Shown here: in pieces, positions 43,214-51,870 of the stretch
Numbering within the stretch: position 1 is the first letter of the stretch
How the letters are laid out: every line of letters begins with the position of its first letter
From: Microvirga flavescens
Lineage (GTDB): Bacteria; Pseudomonadota; Alphaproteobacteria; Rhizobiales; Beijerinckiaceae
Assembly (NCBI RefSeq): GCF_003290125.1
Contig: NZ_QMKH01000001.1
Location: 62,001-126,000 of the forward strand
Length of the DNA stretch: 64,000 bases
Reading direction: 5' to 3'
The notes under the pieces: generated by a model
What the model was told of the DNA's origin: nothing
The model's input: the letters and a program-made list of their open reading frames with translations, nothing else
Databases searched by the model: none
Translations under genes and position numbers: made by a program

Positions 43214-45514
43214 ATGTCCGATACCGTAACCCAGTCCCTTTCACCCATCGGCGGGGAATTCAAAGACCCCGGATGCGAGGCCGTTTTCCAGGCCGAGCGG
43301 CTTCCCGAGAAATTCCGGCATATCCGCCTTCTCTTCATTCTCTCCGCTCTCCTTAATACCCTCTTCCTCATCAGCGATTGGCGCTTTTACGGCGAGCCAC
43401 ATTTCCAGGTTGCGTTCTCCGCAAGGCTCACCGTCATCGCCATCGCGTTGGCCTGCTACTTCGCCGCAAGGCGGGCCACCGGCTTTTGCCAGGCCGAACG
43501 GGTGATGCTGGCATGGGAGTGGATCAACGCCATCGCCGTCGGCTTCCTGGTCAGCTCGCACAGCGATCTTGCGCTTCTCGTCGTGTTGATGCTGCCGTCG
43601 ATCTACTATCTCGCCGTGCCGACATCGTTCCGATGGTCAGTGGCTTCGGGCATCGGCTGCAGCGCCATCATGCTCTTCGGGTATGTCTGGCCTGAAGGAG
43701 ACAAGTCGGATCTGGTCGGCCTCATTCTGGCGATGGTCATGCTCAACCTCGCCCTCATCCTCGTCGTCTCGCGCTCGAACCGCCTGGGGAGGCTCGAATG
43801 GCTCGCCTTGCAGGCGGAGCGCCGAGCCAAGAACGAGCTGGCCGAAAGCCGGGCGATGTTCGAGTCCCTGTTCCGGACCGTGCCCCTGCCTCTCGTCGTG
43901 GTGAGGGAAGATGGCAGCTTCATCAATTTCAATGACGCGGCGGTCGCCTTTTTCGGCGCAACCAGCCAGATGCTCGGCATCCAGTCCGTTCGCGAGTTCT
44001 ATGCAAATCCCGAGGACAGAGACAACTTCCTGTCCATCCTGCACAAGGAAGGCCGCACCGTCGATTTCGAAACGACAGTCCGCACGGCTGACGGGTCGCT
44101 TCGCAATGTTCTCATTGCCGGCACGAAATTCAAAACCGGCGGCGAGACCTATATCATCTCGGCGCTCGTCGACATCACGGACAGAAAGGCCGCGGAGGAG
44201 CGCGTCTGGCGTGCGGCCAGTCACGATCCGCTCACCGATCTTCCGAACCGCGCTCTCTTTCAGGGGCGCTTCGAACAGGCGCTCGCGGAGGCGCAGCACA
44301 ATAGCCACAGCCTCGCCCTGCTTCTGATCGACCTCGACGACTTCAAGTCGATCAACGATGCTCTGGGGCACGATGCGGGTGATGCCTTCCTGCAGGAAAT
44401 GGCGCGACGCCTGCGCAAGCTGGTCTCAAAGGACGACACCGTCGCGCGCCTTGGCGGCGACGAGTTCGTCGTGATCCTTCATTCCGATGCAACGCCTGAG
44501 GGCACGCTCTCTTTCGTCAAGACGATGCTGGAGGAATTGCGCCGACCGTTCCTCTTCAAGAGCGAAAACATTTCAGGCCGCGCGAGCGTCGGCATCGCGA
44601 TTTACCCTGAGCACGACACGAGGCCATCGGAGCTCTTGAAGGACGCTGATCTCGCGCTCTACAGCGCCAAAGCCAAGGGCCGAAACCGCGCCGCAATCTA
44701 TTCCCCCGAAATGCGTGACACGATCGAGCGGAAGGTGACGCTCGTGCGGGAGATTCAGGACGCCGTCACGCAGAATCTCATCGTCCCCTACTACCAGCCC
44801 AAAGTGAACCTCTTCACGGGAGACATCATCGGCTTCGAGGCCCTCGCCCGGTGGGACCATCCCACACAGGGGCTTCTGGCTCCGATTTCCTTCGCGGCGG
44901 CTTTCGAGGATCCGGAGCTTTCGATTGCCGTCGGCGAGCACATGATCCGCCGTGTGGCGGAAGACATTCGCGCATGGCGCGAGCAGGGGATCATGTGCGG
45001 GCGCATCGCCGTCAATCTCTCAACCGCACAGTTCAACTGGGTTGGCCTTGCAAGGCGCTTCCTCGAAATCGTCCAGCGGGCGGGCGTCGATCCCAAGCAA
45101 ATGGAAATCGAAATCACCGAGACTGTTTTCCTCGGCCGCAGCTCGCTGCATGTAGCGACCGTTCTCAAGCAGTTCCACGACAGCGGCGTCAGGATCGCCC
45201 TGGACGATTTCGGCACCGGCTACGCCTCGCTCATTCACCTCAAGCAGTTTCCCGTCGACGACATCAAGATCGACCAGAGTTTCATCAGGGATGTGGAGCA
45301 CGACACGGAGAGCGCCGCCATCGTCAACGCCGTGCTCGAACTCGGCAAGAGCCTCGAAATGGACGTGATCGCGGAGGGCGTCGAGACAGAGGGGCAGGCG
45401 GAATTCCTGCGTGAGCACGGCTGCCTCTATGCGCAAGGCAATCTCTACGCGCACCCCATGCCCGCAAGCGAGGTCGCTCCGTTCCTGGTTCGCGGCCTGA
45501 AGGTGGCTGTCTAG
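43214..45514 (+). CDS. Membrane PAS-GGDEF-EAL cyclic-di-GMP turnover protein
   Basis: A 766-residue protein: five to six membrane segments at about 35-185, a PAS domain at about 212-325, GGDEF at about 330-500 and EAL at about 510-760. The synthase motif GGDEF (414-418) is intact. The inhibitory I-site is degenerate: SKDD stands where RxxD is expected. The EAL half keeps FEALARW, ITETV, DDFGTGYASL, KIDQSFI and AEGVET, so phosphodiesterase activity is plausible. Both activities may be present, with PAS or membrane input selecting. It has its own 195-base upstream gap. Confidence 0.9.
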   Translation: MSDTVTQSLSPIGGEFKDPGCEAVFQAERLPEKFRHIRLLFILSALLNTLFLISDWRFYGEPHFQVAFSARLTVIAIALACYFAARRATGFCQAERVMLAWEWINAIAVGFLVSSHSDLALLVVLMLPSIYYLAVPTSFRWSVASGIGCSAIMLFGYVWPEGDKSDLVGLILAMVMLNLALILVVSRSNRLGRLEWLALQAERRAKNELAESRAMFESLFRTVPLPLVVVREDGSFINFNDAAVAFFGATSQMLGIQSVREFYANPEDRDNFLSILHKEGRTVDFETTVRTADGSLRNVLIAGTKFKTGGETYIISALVDITDRKAAEERVWRAASHDPLTDLPNRALFQGRFEQALAEAQHNSHSLALLLIDLDDFKSINDALGHDAGDAFLQEMARRLRKLVSKDDTVARLGGDEFVVILHSDATPEGTLSFVKTMLEELRRPFLFKSENISGRASVGIAIYPEHDTRPSELLKDADLALYSAKAKGRNRAAIYSPEMRDTIERKVTLVREIQDAVTQNLIVPYYQPKVNLFTGDIIGFEALARWDHPTQGLLAPISFAAAFEDPELSIAVGEHMIRRVAEDIRAWREQGIMCGRIAVNLSTAQFNWVGLARRFLEIVQRAGVDPKQMEIEITETVFLGRSSLHVATVLKQFHDSGVRIALDDFGTGYASLIHLKQFPVDDIKIDQSFIRDVEHDTESAAIVNAVLELGKSLEMDVIAEGVETEGQAEFLREHGCLYAQGNLYAHPMPASEVAPFLVRGLKVAV

Positions 45515-45531
45515 AGAGGCGGCTCTCAAGT

Positions 45532-45547
45532 GACCTTATACTGGTAT
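45532..45547 (+). promoter_or_regulatory. Candidate operator/promoter box upstream of the nag-type operon
   Basis: GACC followed by TTATACTGGTAT (45532-45547) shares the core TATACTGGT with 55708-55716 upstream of murQ. TATACT resembles a -10 box and the ACC/GGT half-sites resemble those bound by NagR/DasR-type GntR regulators. It lies about 195 bases before the first gene of the amino-sugar operon, which encodes a GntR protein. The similarity is seen; the function is inferred. Confidence 0.35.
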
Positions 45548-45742
45548 CGGCAACGCTCCGCAGCAACCGAACTGGCGCATCTTTGCGGCAAGCAAGACCG
45601 CTCTCGCCTTTATCCAGCAGCCTGATAGAGCCGGAGAGGCTGTTTTCCCATGCGCGGCCCCTTCACGAACTGGATATTAAGTGGCATGGTAGCGGCATCA
45701 TTTGCGCCGCAATCCCAGATTGAGCACCTGTAGACCCTGCAC

Positions 45743-46639
45743 ATGAGTGAATTCCTGTTCATCGGCATCGACGGCGGCGGCACGTCTTGCCGTGCGCGAT
45801 TGCGTGATGGGCAAGGAAACCTCCTGGGTGAGGGAAGCGGCGGCTCCGCCAACATCCGACTCGATCCGGATCTTGTTTGGAGCTCCATTCTCACCGCCTG
45901 CCGGGCGGCCCTCTCGGCGGCGGGTCTTGGTGAGGACGCTTTCACGCGGACCCGCGTTGGATTCGGCATGGCAGGGGCCGGCCAGAAGAGTGCTGTCGAC
46001 CGGCTTTTGTCGCGGCCACATCCCTTCGCGGCGGTCGCCATCGACACGGATGCCCACACCGCCTGGCTCGGCGCGTTCGGCGGCAAGGATGGCGCAATCA
46101 TCATCGTCGGCACCGGCTCGTGCGGCTACGGCGTTGCGCGAGGCAAACGCTTTCAGATCGGCGGCTGGGGGTTCGAGATTTCGGACGAAGGCAGCGGCGC
46201 GGTGATGGGGCGCGAGGCCTTGAGGCGCGCCCTTTGGGTCCACGATGGCCTCTCCCCCGCAAGCTCGCTCGCCACGGAAATCCTTGCCGATTTCGGCAAC
46301 AGCCCGCAGGTCATGGTCGATTGGGTCGGACAGTCCCGCCCGAGCGACTACGCGCGCTATGCGCCGATCGTCCTGAAACATGCGGCGGAGCGCGATTCGC
46401 TCGCAACCGCGCTCGTGGAGCATGCCGCCGGCGGCATCGCCCGCATCGCGGACCGCTTGCTCGATCTCGGCGCGCCTTCCCTTTGCCTGTTCGGCGGCCT
46501 TGGGGAGCCGCTCAGGCACTGGCTGCCGCCTTCCGTTCAGGACACCATCGTGCCGCCCCTGTCGGATGCCCTGGACGGCGCCATTCTTCTGGCGCGGCAG
46601 GCGGAACCCCAGGTGGAACCCAAAGCCGAGCGGATGTGA
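45743..46639 (+). CDS. BadF/BadG/BcrA/BcrD-family ATPase, probable N-acetylglucosamine kinase
   Basis: A 298-residue ASKHA-fold kinase. The phosphate-1 motif is FIGIDGGGTSCRARLRDG (6-23), the phosphate-2 motif IIIVGTGSCGYG and EISDEGSGAVMGREAL is the sugar-binding loop found in GlcNAc/GlcN kinases of this family. LCLFGGLGEPLRHWLPP is the adenosine motif. It is first in an operon with a GntR regulator, a GlcN-6-P deaminase and NagA, so phosphorylation of GlcNAc to feed NagA is the clear reading. A second such kinase is encoded at 56650. Confidence 0.82.
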   Translation: MSEFLFIGIDGGGTSCRARLRDGQGNLLGEGSGGSANIRLDPDLVWSSILTACRAALSAAGLGEDAFTRTRVGFGMAGAGQKSAVDRLLSRPHPFAAVAIDTDAHTAWLGAFGGKDGAIIIVGTGSCGYGVARGKRFQIGGWGFEISDEGSGAVMGREALRRALWVHDGLSPASSLATEILADFGNSPQVMVDWVGQSRPSDYARYAPIVLKHAAERDSLATALVEHAAGGIARIADRLLDLGAPSLCLFGGLGEPLRHWLPPSVQDTIVPPLSDALDGAILLARQAEPQVEPKAERM

Positions 46640-46642
46640 GAG

Positions 46643-47428
46643 ATGCAAGATCAAACCGCAGCCCAGCTCCCCTTGAGCGCGCTGGACGACACGAACCCGA
46701 CGCCGCTCTATCTGCAGCTTCAGCAGACCATCGAAGAAGCAGTGCGCAAAGGCAACCTCAAGCCCGATGACGCACTGCCGGGAGAGCGCGATCTCGCCAA
46801 ACAGCTCGGCATCTCGCGGGTCACCGTGCGCAAGGCCATCACCGGCCTCGTGAAGCGGGGCGTTCTGGTGCAGCGCTGGGGCTCCGGCACCTTCGTCGCG
46901 CATCAGATGCGGCTGGAGCAGCCGCTCTCGCGTCTTTCGAGCTTTACCGACGACATGTCGGCGCGCGGCCTCTCGTCCTCCGCCGTCCTGCTCAGCCGCT
47001 CCATTGGTCCAGCTTCGCCGGATGAGCTGATGGCGCTCGGGCTTTCGCCCGGCGATCTCGTGAGCCGCGTCAATCGTCTGCGCCTTGCGGATGGCATTCC
47101 GCTCGCCATCGAGCACGCGGTTGTCCCGAGCCGTTTCCTGCCCGACCCTTCCGCCGTGAAGCAATCGCTTTACGCGGTGCTGCATGAGCAAGGTTGCATC
47201 CCCGTGCGTGCGCTGCAACGCCTGCACGCGGTTCTGCTTTCCGCCGAGCAGGCCGCTTTGCTCAAAGTGACGCCGCAAAGTCCTGCGCTCTATATCGAGC
47301 GCCGCTCATTCACCAATGCCGGCGAAGTCGTCGAATTCACCTCGTCCTATTATCGCGGGGACGCCTATGACTTCGTCGCCGAACTGACCCTCCACCAACC
47401 CGAACGGAACTTGAACGATGACGAATGA
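46643..47428 (+). CDS. nagR: GntR-family transcription regulator, HutC/NagR type
   Basis: A 261-residue regulator. Residues about 20-88 are a GntR winged helix (PLYLQLQQTIEEAVRKGNLKPDD, then LAKQLGISRVTVRKAITGLVKRG and WGSGTFVA). Residues about 95-250 are a UTRA effector domain ending FVEF-like VVEFTSSYYRGDAYDFVAEL. Homologues in this setting sense GlcNAc-6-P or GlcN-6-P and repress nag genes. It starts 3 bases after the kinase gene and overlaps the deaminase gene by 11 bases. The symbol is by context. Confidence 0.82.
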   Translation: MQDQTAAQLPLSALDDTNPTPLYLQLQQTIEEAVRKGNLKPDDALPGERDLAKQLGISRVTVRKAITGLVKRGVLVQRWGSGTFVAHQMRLEQPLSRLSSFTDDMSARGLSSSAVLLSRSIGPASPDELMALGLSPGDLVSRVNRLRLADGIPLAIEHAVVPSRFLPDPSAVKQSLYAVLHEQGCIPVRALQRLHAVLLSAEQAALLKVTPQSPALYIERRSFTNAGEVVEFTSSYYRGDAYDFVAELTLHQPERNLNDDE

Positions 47429-48467
47429 CCCGCAGATCTCCGCCTCAACCGCCATGCTGCGGGAAGCGCAGGAAGCGCCGGAGGTCGTCGCGCGTCTCTT
47501 GTCCGCCAACGCCTCTCTCTGCCGCGATCTCGGCGCGCGCCTGCGCGCCTCACCGCCGCCCTTTGCGGTGACCTGCGCGCGTGGCAGCTCCGACAATGCG
47601 GCAACCTTCGCCAAGTATCTCCTGGAGATCCATTCCGGTCTCGTCACGGCTTCCGTCGGCCCGTCCGTCACCTCCGTCTACGCCGCTCGCCCGCGCATGC
47701 GCGGCGCACTGTTTCTCGCCGTCTCGCAATCGGGCCGCAGCCCCGACATTCTCGATCTCGCGAAAGCGGGCCGTGACGACGGCGCGTTGACCGTGGCACT
47801 CGTCAACGACACCACGTCACCGCTCGCCTCAACTTGCGAGGTGGTTCTGCCGCTTCACGCGGGGCCGGAGAAAAGCGTCGCGGCGACGAAGTCCTTCATT
47901 GCGGCGCTCGCCGCCGGCTTGCAGCTTGTCGCCCACTGGTCGGCGGACGAAGCCCTCCTTGCCGCGCTCGACAAGCTTCCGGAGATTCTGCATCAGGCCG
48001 CGCAGAAAGACTGGTCATCTGCGGCTCCGCTAATCGCCAAGGCCGACGACCTCTTCGTCGTCGGTCGCGGCCTCGGCTTCGCGGTGGCGCAGGAGGCTGC
48101 GCTGAAGCTGAAGGAGACCTCCGGCATTCATGCAGAGGCCATGAGCGCCGCGGAATTGATGCACGGCCCCTGGACGCTGGCGGGCGAGAACTTCCCGATC
48201 CTCGTCATGAGCCAGCGTGATGAAACGCTCGGCGGCGTCAATGATCTCGTCGCACGCCTCAACGAGCAGAACGTTCCCGTGATCGTCGCGGGCGCGGCGG
48301 ATGGACCGGCGCGAGCCATGCTGCCTTTCGTGGATGGCGTTCACCCCTTCATCGCTCCCATCGCGCTGATCCAGAGCTTCTATCCACTGGTCAACGCCGT
48401 GGCGCTGGCGCGCGGCCGTAACCCCGATGCGCCGCCGCGTCTGCGCAAAGTGACGGAGACGGTCTGA
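47418..48467 (+). CDS. SIS-domain glucosamine-6-phosphate deaminase (NagB-II type)
   Basis: A 349-residue protein with two SIS domains, equivalent to the isomerase half of GlmS without its glutaminase domain. Motifs include ARGSSDNAATFAKYLLE, AVSQSGRSPDILDLAKAG, PEKSVAATKSFIAAL and the second SIS FVVGRGLGFAVAQEAALKLKETSGIHAEAMSAAELMHGP, plus VPVIVAG and SFYPLVNAVALARGRNPDAPP at the end. This group converts GlcN-6-P to fructose-6-P and ammonia. It lies between nagR and nagA with overlapping ends on both sides. It replaces classic NagB. Confidence 0.88.
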   Translation: MTNDPQISASTAMLREAQEAPEVVARLLSANASLCRDLGARLRASPPPFAVTCARGSSDNAATFAKYLLEIHSGLVTASVGPSVTSVYAARPRMRGALFLAVSQSGRSPDILDLAKAGRDDGALTVALVNDTTSPLASTCEVVLPLHAGPEKSVAATKSFIAALAAGLQLVAHWSADEALLAALDKLPEILHQAAQKDWSSAAPLIAKADDLFVVGRGLGFAVAQEAALKLKETSGIHAEAMSAAELMHGPWTLAGENFPILVMSQRDETLGGVNDLVARLNEQNVPVIVAGAADGPARAMLPFVDGVHPFIAPIALIQSFYPLVNAVALARGRNPDAPPRLRKVTETV

Positions 48468-49603
48468 TGGCAACGGCACTTATCGGAGCCCGCATCTTCG
48501 ACGGGAACCACATGCTCGAAGGCCGGGCCGTGGTGATCGAAAATGGGCGGATCGCGGGACTGCCCCACGAAAAGGATCTCGGCGCGGGTGTCAAAGCGCA
48601 GCGCATCGAGGGTCTTCTCGCGCCGGGCTTCATCGATACGCAGGTCAATGGCGGCGGCGGCGTTCTCTTCAACGACGAGCGCAACGTGGATGGCATCCGC
48701 GCCATCTGCGAGGCGCATCGCCGCTATGGCACCACCGGGCTTTTGCCGACCTTCATCACCGATACGCGCGAGCGCATGGCTGAGGCTGTGAAGGCTGCGG
48801 GCGAAGCACTCGACAAGCGCGTTCCCGGCATGCTCGGCTTCCATGTGGAAGGTCCTTTCATCAACCCGGAACGCAAGGGCGTGCACAACCCCGCCTATAT
48901 GCGCCCGCTCGAGGATGAAGACATCGCGATCCTCACGTCGCTCAAGGCGGGACGCAACATGGTGACCGTCGCGCCGGAAAAGAACGACATGCCCGCCATC
49001 GCGCGTCTTGCGCGCGCGGGCATTCTGGTGAGCGCAGGCCACACGGCGGGCGACTACGCTACGATCACGGAGGCGATCCGCCACGGCCTGCGCGGGTTCA
49101 CGCATCTCTTCAATGCGATGCCGCCGCTCGCAGGACGCGACCCCGGTCCCGTTGGCGCGGCGCTCGATTCAGATAGCACCTGGTGCGGCCTCATCGTCGA
49201 CGGCTTCCACGTCAGCGACGCCTCAATGCGCGCGGCCATCGCGGCCAAGGGCATCGACAATATGATGCTGGTGACCGATGCCATGTCCTCCGTGGGGTCC
49301 AATCTCACGACATTCGAACTCCTGGGCAAGACGGTCTATCGCGAGAACGGCAAGCTGACGACCGCCGACGGCACCCTTGCGGGTTCTGATCTCGACATGG
49401 CGAGCGGCGTGCGCAACATCGTGCAGCGTCTCGGGCTCTCGCTGCCGGAGGCCCTGCGCATGGCTTCGCTCAACCCGGCGGCATTCCTGAAGCTCGATCA
49501 CGAACTCGGCCGCATCGCCATCGGCTACCGTGCTGATCTCGTGCTGCTTGACGACGATCTGAAGGTTCTCGGCACCTGGATTAACGGCGAAGGGTCGCTT
49601 TAA
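48467..49603 (+). CDS. nagA: N-acetylglucosamine-6-phosphate deacetylase
   Basis: A 378-residue TIM-barrel amidohydrolase that yields GlcN-6-P and acetate. Metal and catalytic motifs are PGFIDTQVNGGGGV, GFHVEGPFINPERKGVH, SAGHTAG, THLFNAMPPL and VTDAMSS with the catalytic Asp. It shares one base with the preceding deaminase stop (TGATG). Its TAA overlaps the TAA of the convergent GNAT gene in the palindrome TTAA (49600-49603). Last gene of the rightward nag operon. Confidence 0.95.
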   Translation: MATALIGARIFDGNHMLEGRAVVIENGRIAGLPHEKDLGAGVKAQRIEGLLAPGFIDTQVNGGGGVLFNDERNVDGIRAICEAHRRYGTTGLLPTFITDTRERMAEAVKAAGEALDKRVPGMLGFHVEGPFINPERKGVHNPAYMRPLEDEDIAILTSLKAGRNMVTVAPEKNDMPAIARLARAGILVSAGHTAGDYATITEAIRHGLRGFTHLFNAMPPLAGRDPGPVGAALDSDSTWCGLIVDGFHVSDASMRAAIAAKGIDNMMLVTDAMSSVGSNLTTFELLGKTVYRENGKLTTADGTLAGSDLDMASGVRNIVQRLGLSLPEALRMASLNPAAFLKLDHELGRIAIGYRADLVLLDDDLKVLGTWINGEGSL

Positions 49604-50040
49604 ATCGCAGGCTTCTCGTAGAGCACGAAACTGCGGGTTTTCCCGGCAAAATCGCGCTCGTAAGAGCGCGACACGGTCCAGCCGTGACGCTCATAGAACC
49701 CGCGTGCCGCATGATTGTCGCGAAAGCACTCGAGGCTCTTCGCGCCCGCCCTCTCCGCATCCCGCAGCAGCAAGGTGCCAGCGCCCTTGCCCGCGGCGTC
49801 GGGATCCATGAACAGCATGTCGATGTGGCCGTCGGTCATGAGGAGGAAGCCGAGCAGCTTGTCGTCCTCGGCGACCATCAGGCGCGGCCAGCTATCCTCG
49901 AACCGGGCGGCGAAGAAGGCCGCATTGCGAGAGGCGAGCGCCTCTTCCTCCAGAATCGTCGCGAAAGCCGCGCGATAGGAACGCTCCGCAATCGTAGCTA
50001 GCGCGGCGATATCGTCGCGAGTCGCCGGGCGCAGCCTCAC
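49600..50040 (-). CDS. GNAT-family N-acetyltransferase
   Basis: A 146-residue acetyltransferase. VRLRPATRDDIAALATIAERSYR opens the fold; motif A is LFMDPDAAGKGAGTLLLRDAE, and NHAARGFYERHGWTV is motif B. The start is GTG at 50040, which overlaps the TGA of the upstream permease gene (GTGA), so it is coupled to the transporter. A longer frame up to 50148 lies within the permease gene and is rejected. Substrate unknown; position at the end of a peptide-type transporter operon in an amino-sugar locus hints at a cell-wall-derived amine. Confidence 0.8.
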   Translation of the reverse strand: MRLRPATRDDIAALATIAERSYRAAFATILEEEALASRNAAFFAARFEDSWPRLMVAEDDKLLGFLLMTDGHIDMLFMDPDAAGKGAGTLLLRDAERAGAKSLECFRDNHAARGFYERHGWTVSRSYERDFAGKTRSFVLYEKPAI

Positions 50041-50861
50041 GATTGCCCCCGCAAGCGCGGATCGAGCGTGTCGCGCAAGGCATCGCCCAACAGGTTGAAG
50101 CCGAAAGACAGGAAGAGGATCGCAAAGCCTGCAAAGACCGCGTTCCACGGCGAGAGCAGGAGAAAGTTTCGCCCTTCCGAGAGCATCAAGCCGAGCGAGG
50201 GCGTCGGCGGCTGCGTGCCGAGGCCGAGGAAGGAGAGCGAAGCTTCCACGAGAATGGCCGCCGAGAGCAGAAGGCTTGTCTGCACCAGAATGACCGAGGC
50301 GAGGTTTGGCAGGATGTGCAGGAAGATGATGCGCGCGTCCGATGCGCCGATGGCCTTTGCTCCCGCCACATATTCGCTCTCGCAGAGCACCAGCGCCGGT
50401 CCGCGCAGGAGCCGCGCGAAGATCGGGGTATAGACGACCGCGATGGCGATGGCCGCGCTATAGGTCTGTGGCCCGAGAACGGCGATGACACCGATGGCGA
50501 GCAGCATGACCGGGAAGGCGAAGAGAATATCCATCACGCGCATGATGATGCGGTCGAGCCAGCCCCGATAGTAAGCCGCCATGAGGCCGAGCGCGCCGCC
50601 GATGACGAGCGCGATGCCCACCGCGACGAGGCAGGCCATCAGCGACGTGCGATAGCCAAAGAGAATGCGCGTGAAGACATCGCGCCCCAGTTGGTCGGTG
50701 CCGAGCCAATGGGCCATGCTCGGGCCTTTAAGGCGCGCGACGACGCTCTGCGCCATCGGATCGTAAGGCGCAATGACCGGCGCGAAGAGCGCGAGAAAAA
50801 CTTGCACCACCACGAAGATAGTGGCGAAGGCGAGAAGCTTGTTCTTCCAAAACCGCGACAT
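50037..50861 (-). CDS. ABC transporter permease, DppC/OppC family
   Basis: A 274-residue inner-membrane permease. The N-terminus with one membrane segment and APYDPMAQ is the usual DppC start; WLGTDQLGRDVFTRILFGYRTSL is diagnostic. The EAA loop is EYVAGAKAIGASDARIIFLHILPN. It pairs with the DppB-type protein encoded 4 bases upstream and overlaps the GNAT gene by four bases. No ATPase gene (DppD/F type) is in the operon. Confidence 0.9.
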   Translation of the reverse strand: MSRFWKNKLLAFATIFVVVQVFLALFAPVIAPYDPMAQSVVARLKGPSMAHWLGTDQLGRDVFTRILFGYRTSLMACLVAVGIALVIGGALGLMAAYYRGWLDRIIMRVMDILFAFPVMLLAIGVIAVLGPQTYSAAIAIAVVYTPIFARLLRGPALVLCESEYVAGAKAIGASDARIIFLHILPNLASVILVQTSLLLSAAILVEASLSFLGLGTQPPTPSLGLMLSEGRNFLLLSPWNAVFAGFAILFLSFGFNLLGDALRDTLDPRLRGQS

Positions 50862-50865
50862 GATT

Positions 50866-51813
50866 TTAAGCCCTCACGCGCGGATCGATGACGATGTAGA
50901 GGAAATCGACAACGAAGTTCACCAGAACGAAGCCCGTCGTGACGACGAGAATGGTCGCTTGAATGAGCGGATAATTGCGCTCGGCAATGGCCCCGAGGAT
51001 GAGACGGCCGAGCCCCGGAATGGCGAAGACCTGCTCCACGACGATGGCGCCGCCGAGAAGGTACCCCGTCATGATGCCGACGCTGGTGATGAACGGGATC
51101 AGCGCATTGCGCAGCGCGTGCTTGTAGACGACAGAGCGCTCGCTCACGCCCTTGGCGCGCGCGGTGCGGATATAGTCCTGCCCCAGCGCATCGAGCATCG
51201 CCGAGCGCACGAGCCGGGAGAGATTGGCGAGGATCGGCAAGGCCAGCGCGAAGGCGGGCAGGATGAGCCGCTCCAGATTACCGAGCGGATCTTCCGAGAA
51301 CGGCACGTAGCCTAGCGATGCGAAGCTCGGCGCGAATTGCGCGAGAAACAGAATGAGAACGATGCCGAGCCAGAAGGAGGGGATGGTGAGGCCGGCAATC
51401 GCGCCGACGCGCATGGCGACATCCGCCGCGCCGCCGCGCGTGCGCGCCATCAGGCAGCCGACAGGCACCGCCAGCCCCGCGCCGACGATGAGCGCCAGAA
51501 CTGTGAGTTCGAGCGTCGGCCACAGATGAACCATGATCTCTTGCGCCACGGGCCGTCCGGTCCAGAGCGAGGTTCCGAAATCACCGCGCAAGGCGGCAGA
51601 GGCCCACACGAGATATTGCTCGATCATCGGGCGGTCGAGCCCGACGCGGCTTTTCAACTCGGCCATGCGCTCGGGCGTGATCTCGGTATTCGCCCCGAGC
51701 ATGATCGCCACCGCATCGCCAGGGATGAGGCGGATCATGAGGAAGACGATGATCGAGACCCCGATGAGAACAAGGATCAGATCGAGAATACGCGAGGCGA
51801 GAACGCGGCTCAT
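50866..51813 (-). CDS. ABC transporter permease, DppB/OppB family
   Basis: A 315-residue inner-membrane permease with six hydrophobic segments. RILDLILVLIGVSIIVFLMIR at the N-terminus, IPGDAVAIMLG and GLDRPMIEQYLVW are typical of DppB. The EAA loop is DYIRTARAKGVSERSVVYKHALRNALIP. It lies 57 bases after the binding-protein gene with a strong hairpin between, and 4 bases before the DppC-type gene. Confidence 0.9.
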   Translation of the reverse strand: MSRVLASRILDLILVLIGVSIIVFLMIRLIPGDAVAIMLGANTEITPERMAELKSRVGLDRPMIEQYLVWASAALRGDFGTSLWTGRPVAQEIMVHLWPTLELTVLALIVGAGLAVPVGCLMARTRGGAADVAMRVGAIAGLTIPSFWLGIVLILFLAQFAPSFASLGYVPFSEDPLGNLERLILPAFALALPILANLSRLVRSAMLDALGQDYIRTARAKGVSERSVVYKHALRNALIPFITSVGIMTGYLLGGAIVVEQVFAIPGLGRLILGAIAERNYPLIQATILVVTTGFVLVNFVVDFLYIVIDPRVRA

Positions 51814-51834
51814 GGAGAAAGCTTCTTGAAGGAG

Positions 51835-51861
51835 GCGGCGCCGCCAAAAAGGCGGCGCCGC
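51835..51861 (-). terminator. Intercistronic hairpin between binding-protein and permease genes
   Basis: GCGGCGCCGCC (51835-51845) and GGCGGCGCCGC (51851-51861) form a perfect, all-GC 11-base stem with a 5-base A loop (T5 in the leftward RNA sense). It lies 10 bases past the binding-protein stop and 21 bases before the permease ATG. Hairpins there commonly make the binding protein more abundant than the membrane subunits by partial termination or by protecting the 3' end of the upstream message. No T tract follows, so read-through is expected. Confidence 0.7.
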
Positions 51862-51870
51862 ATTTCGTCA

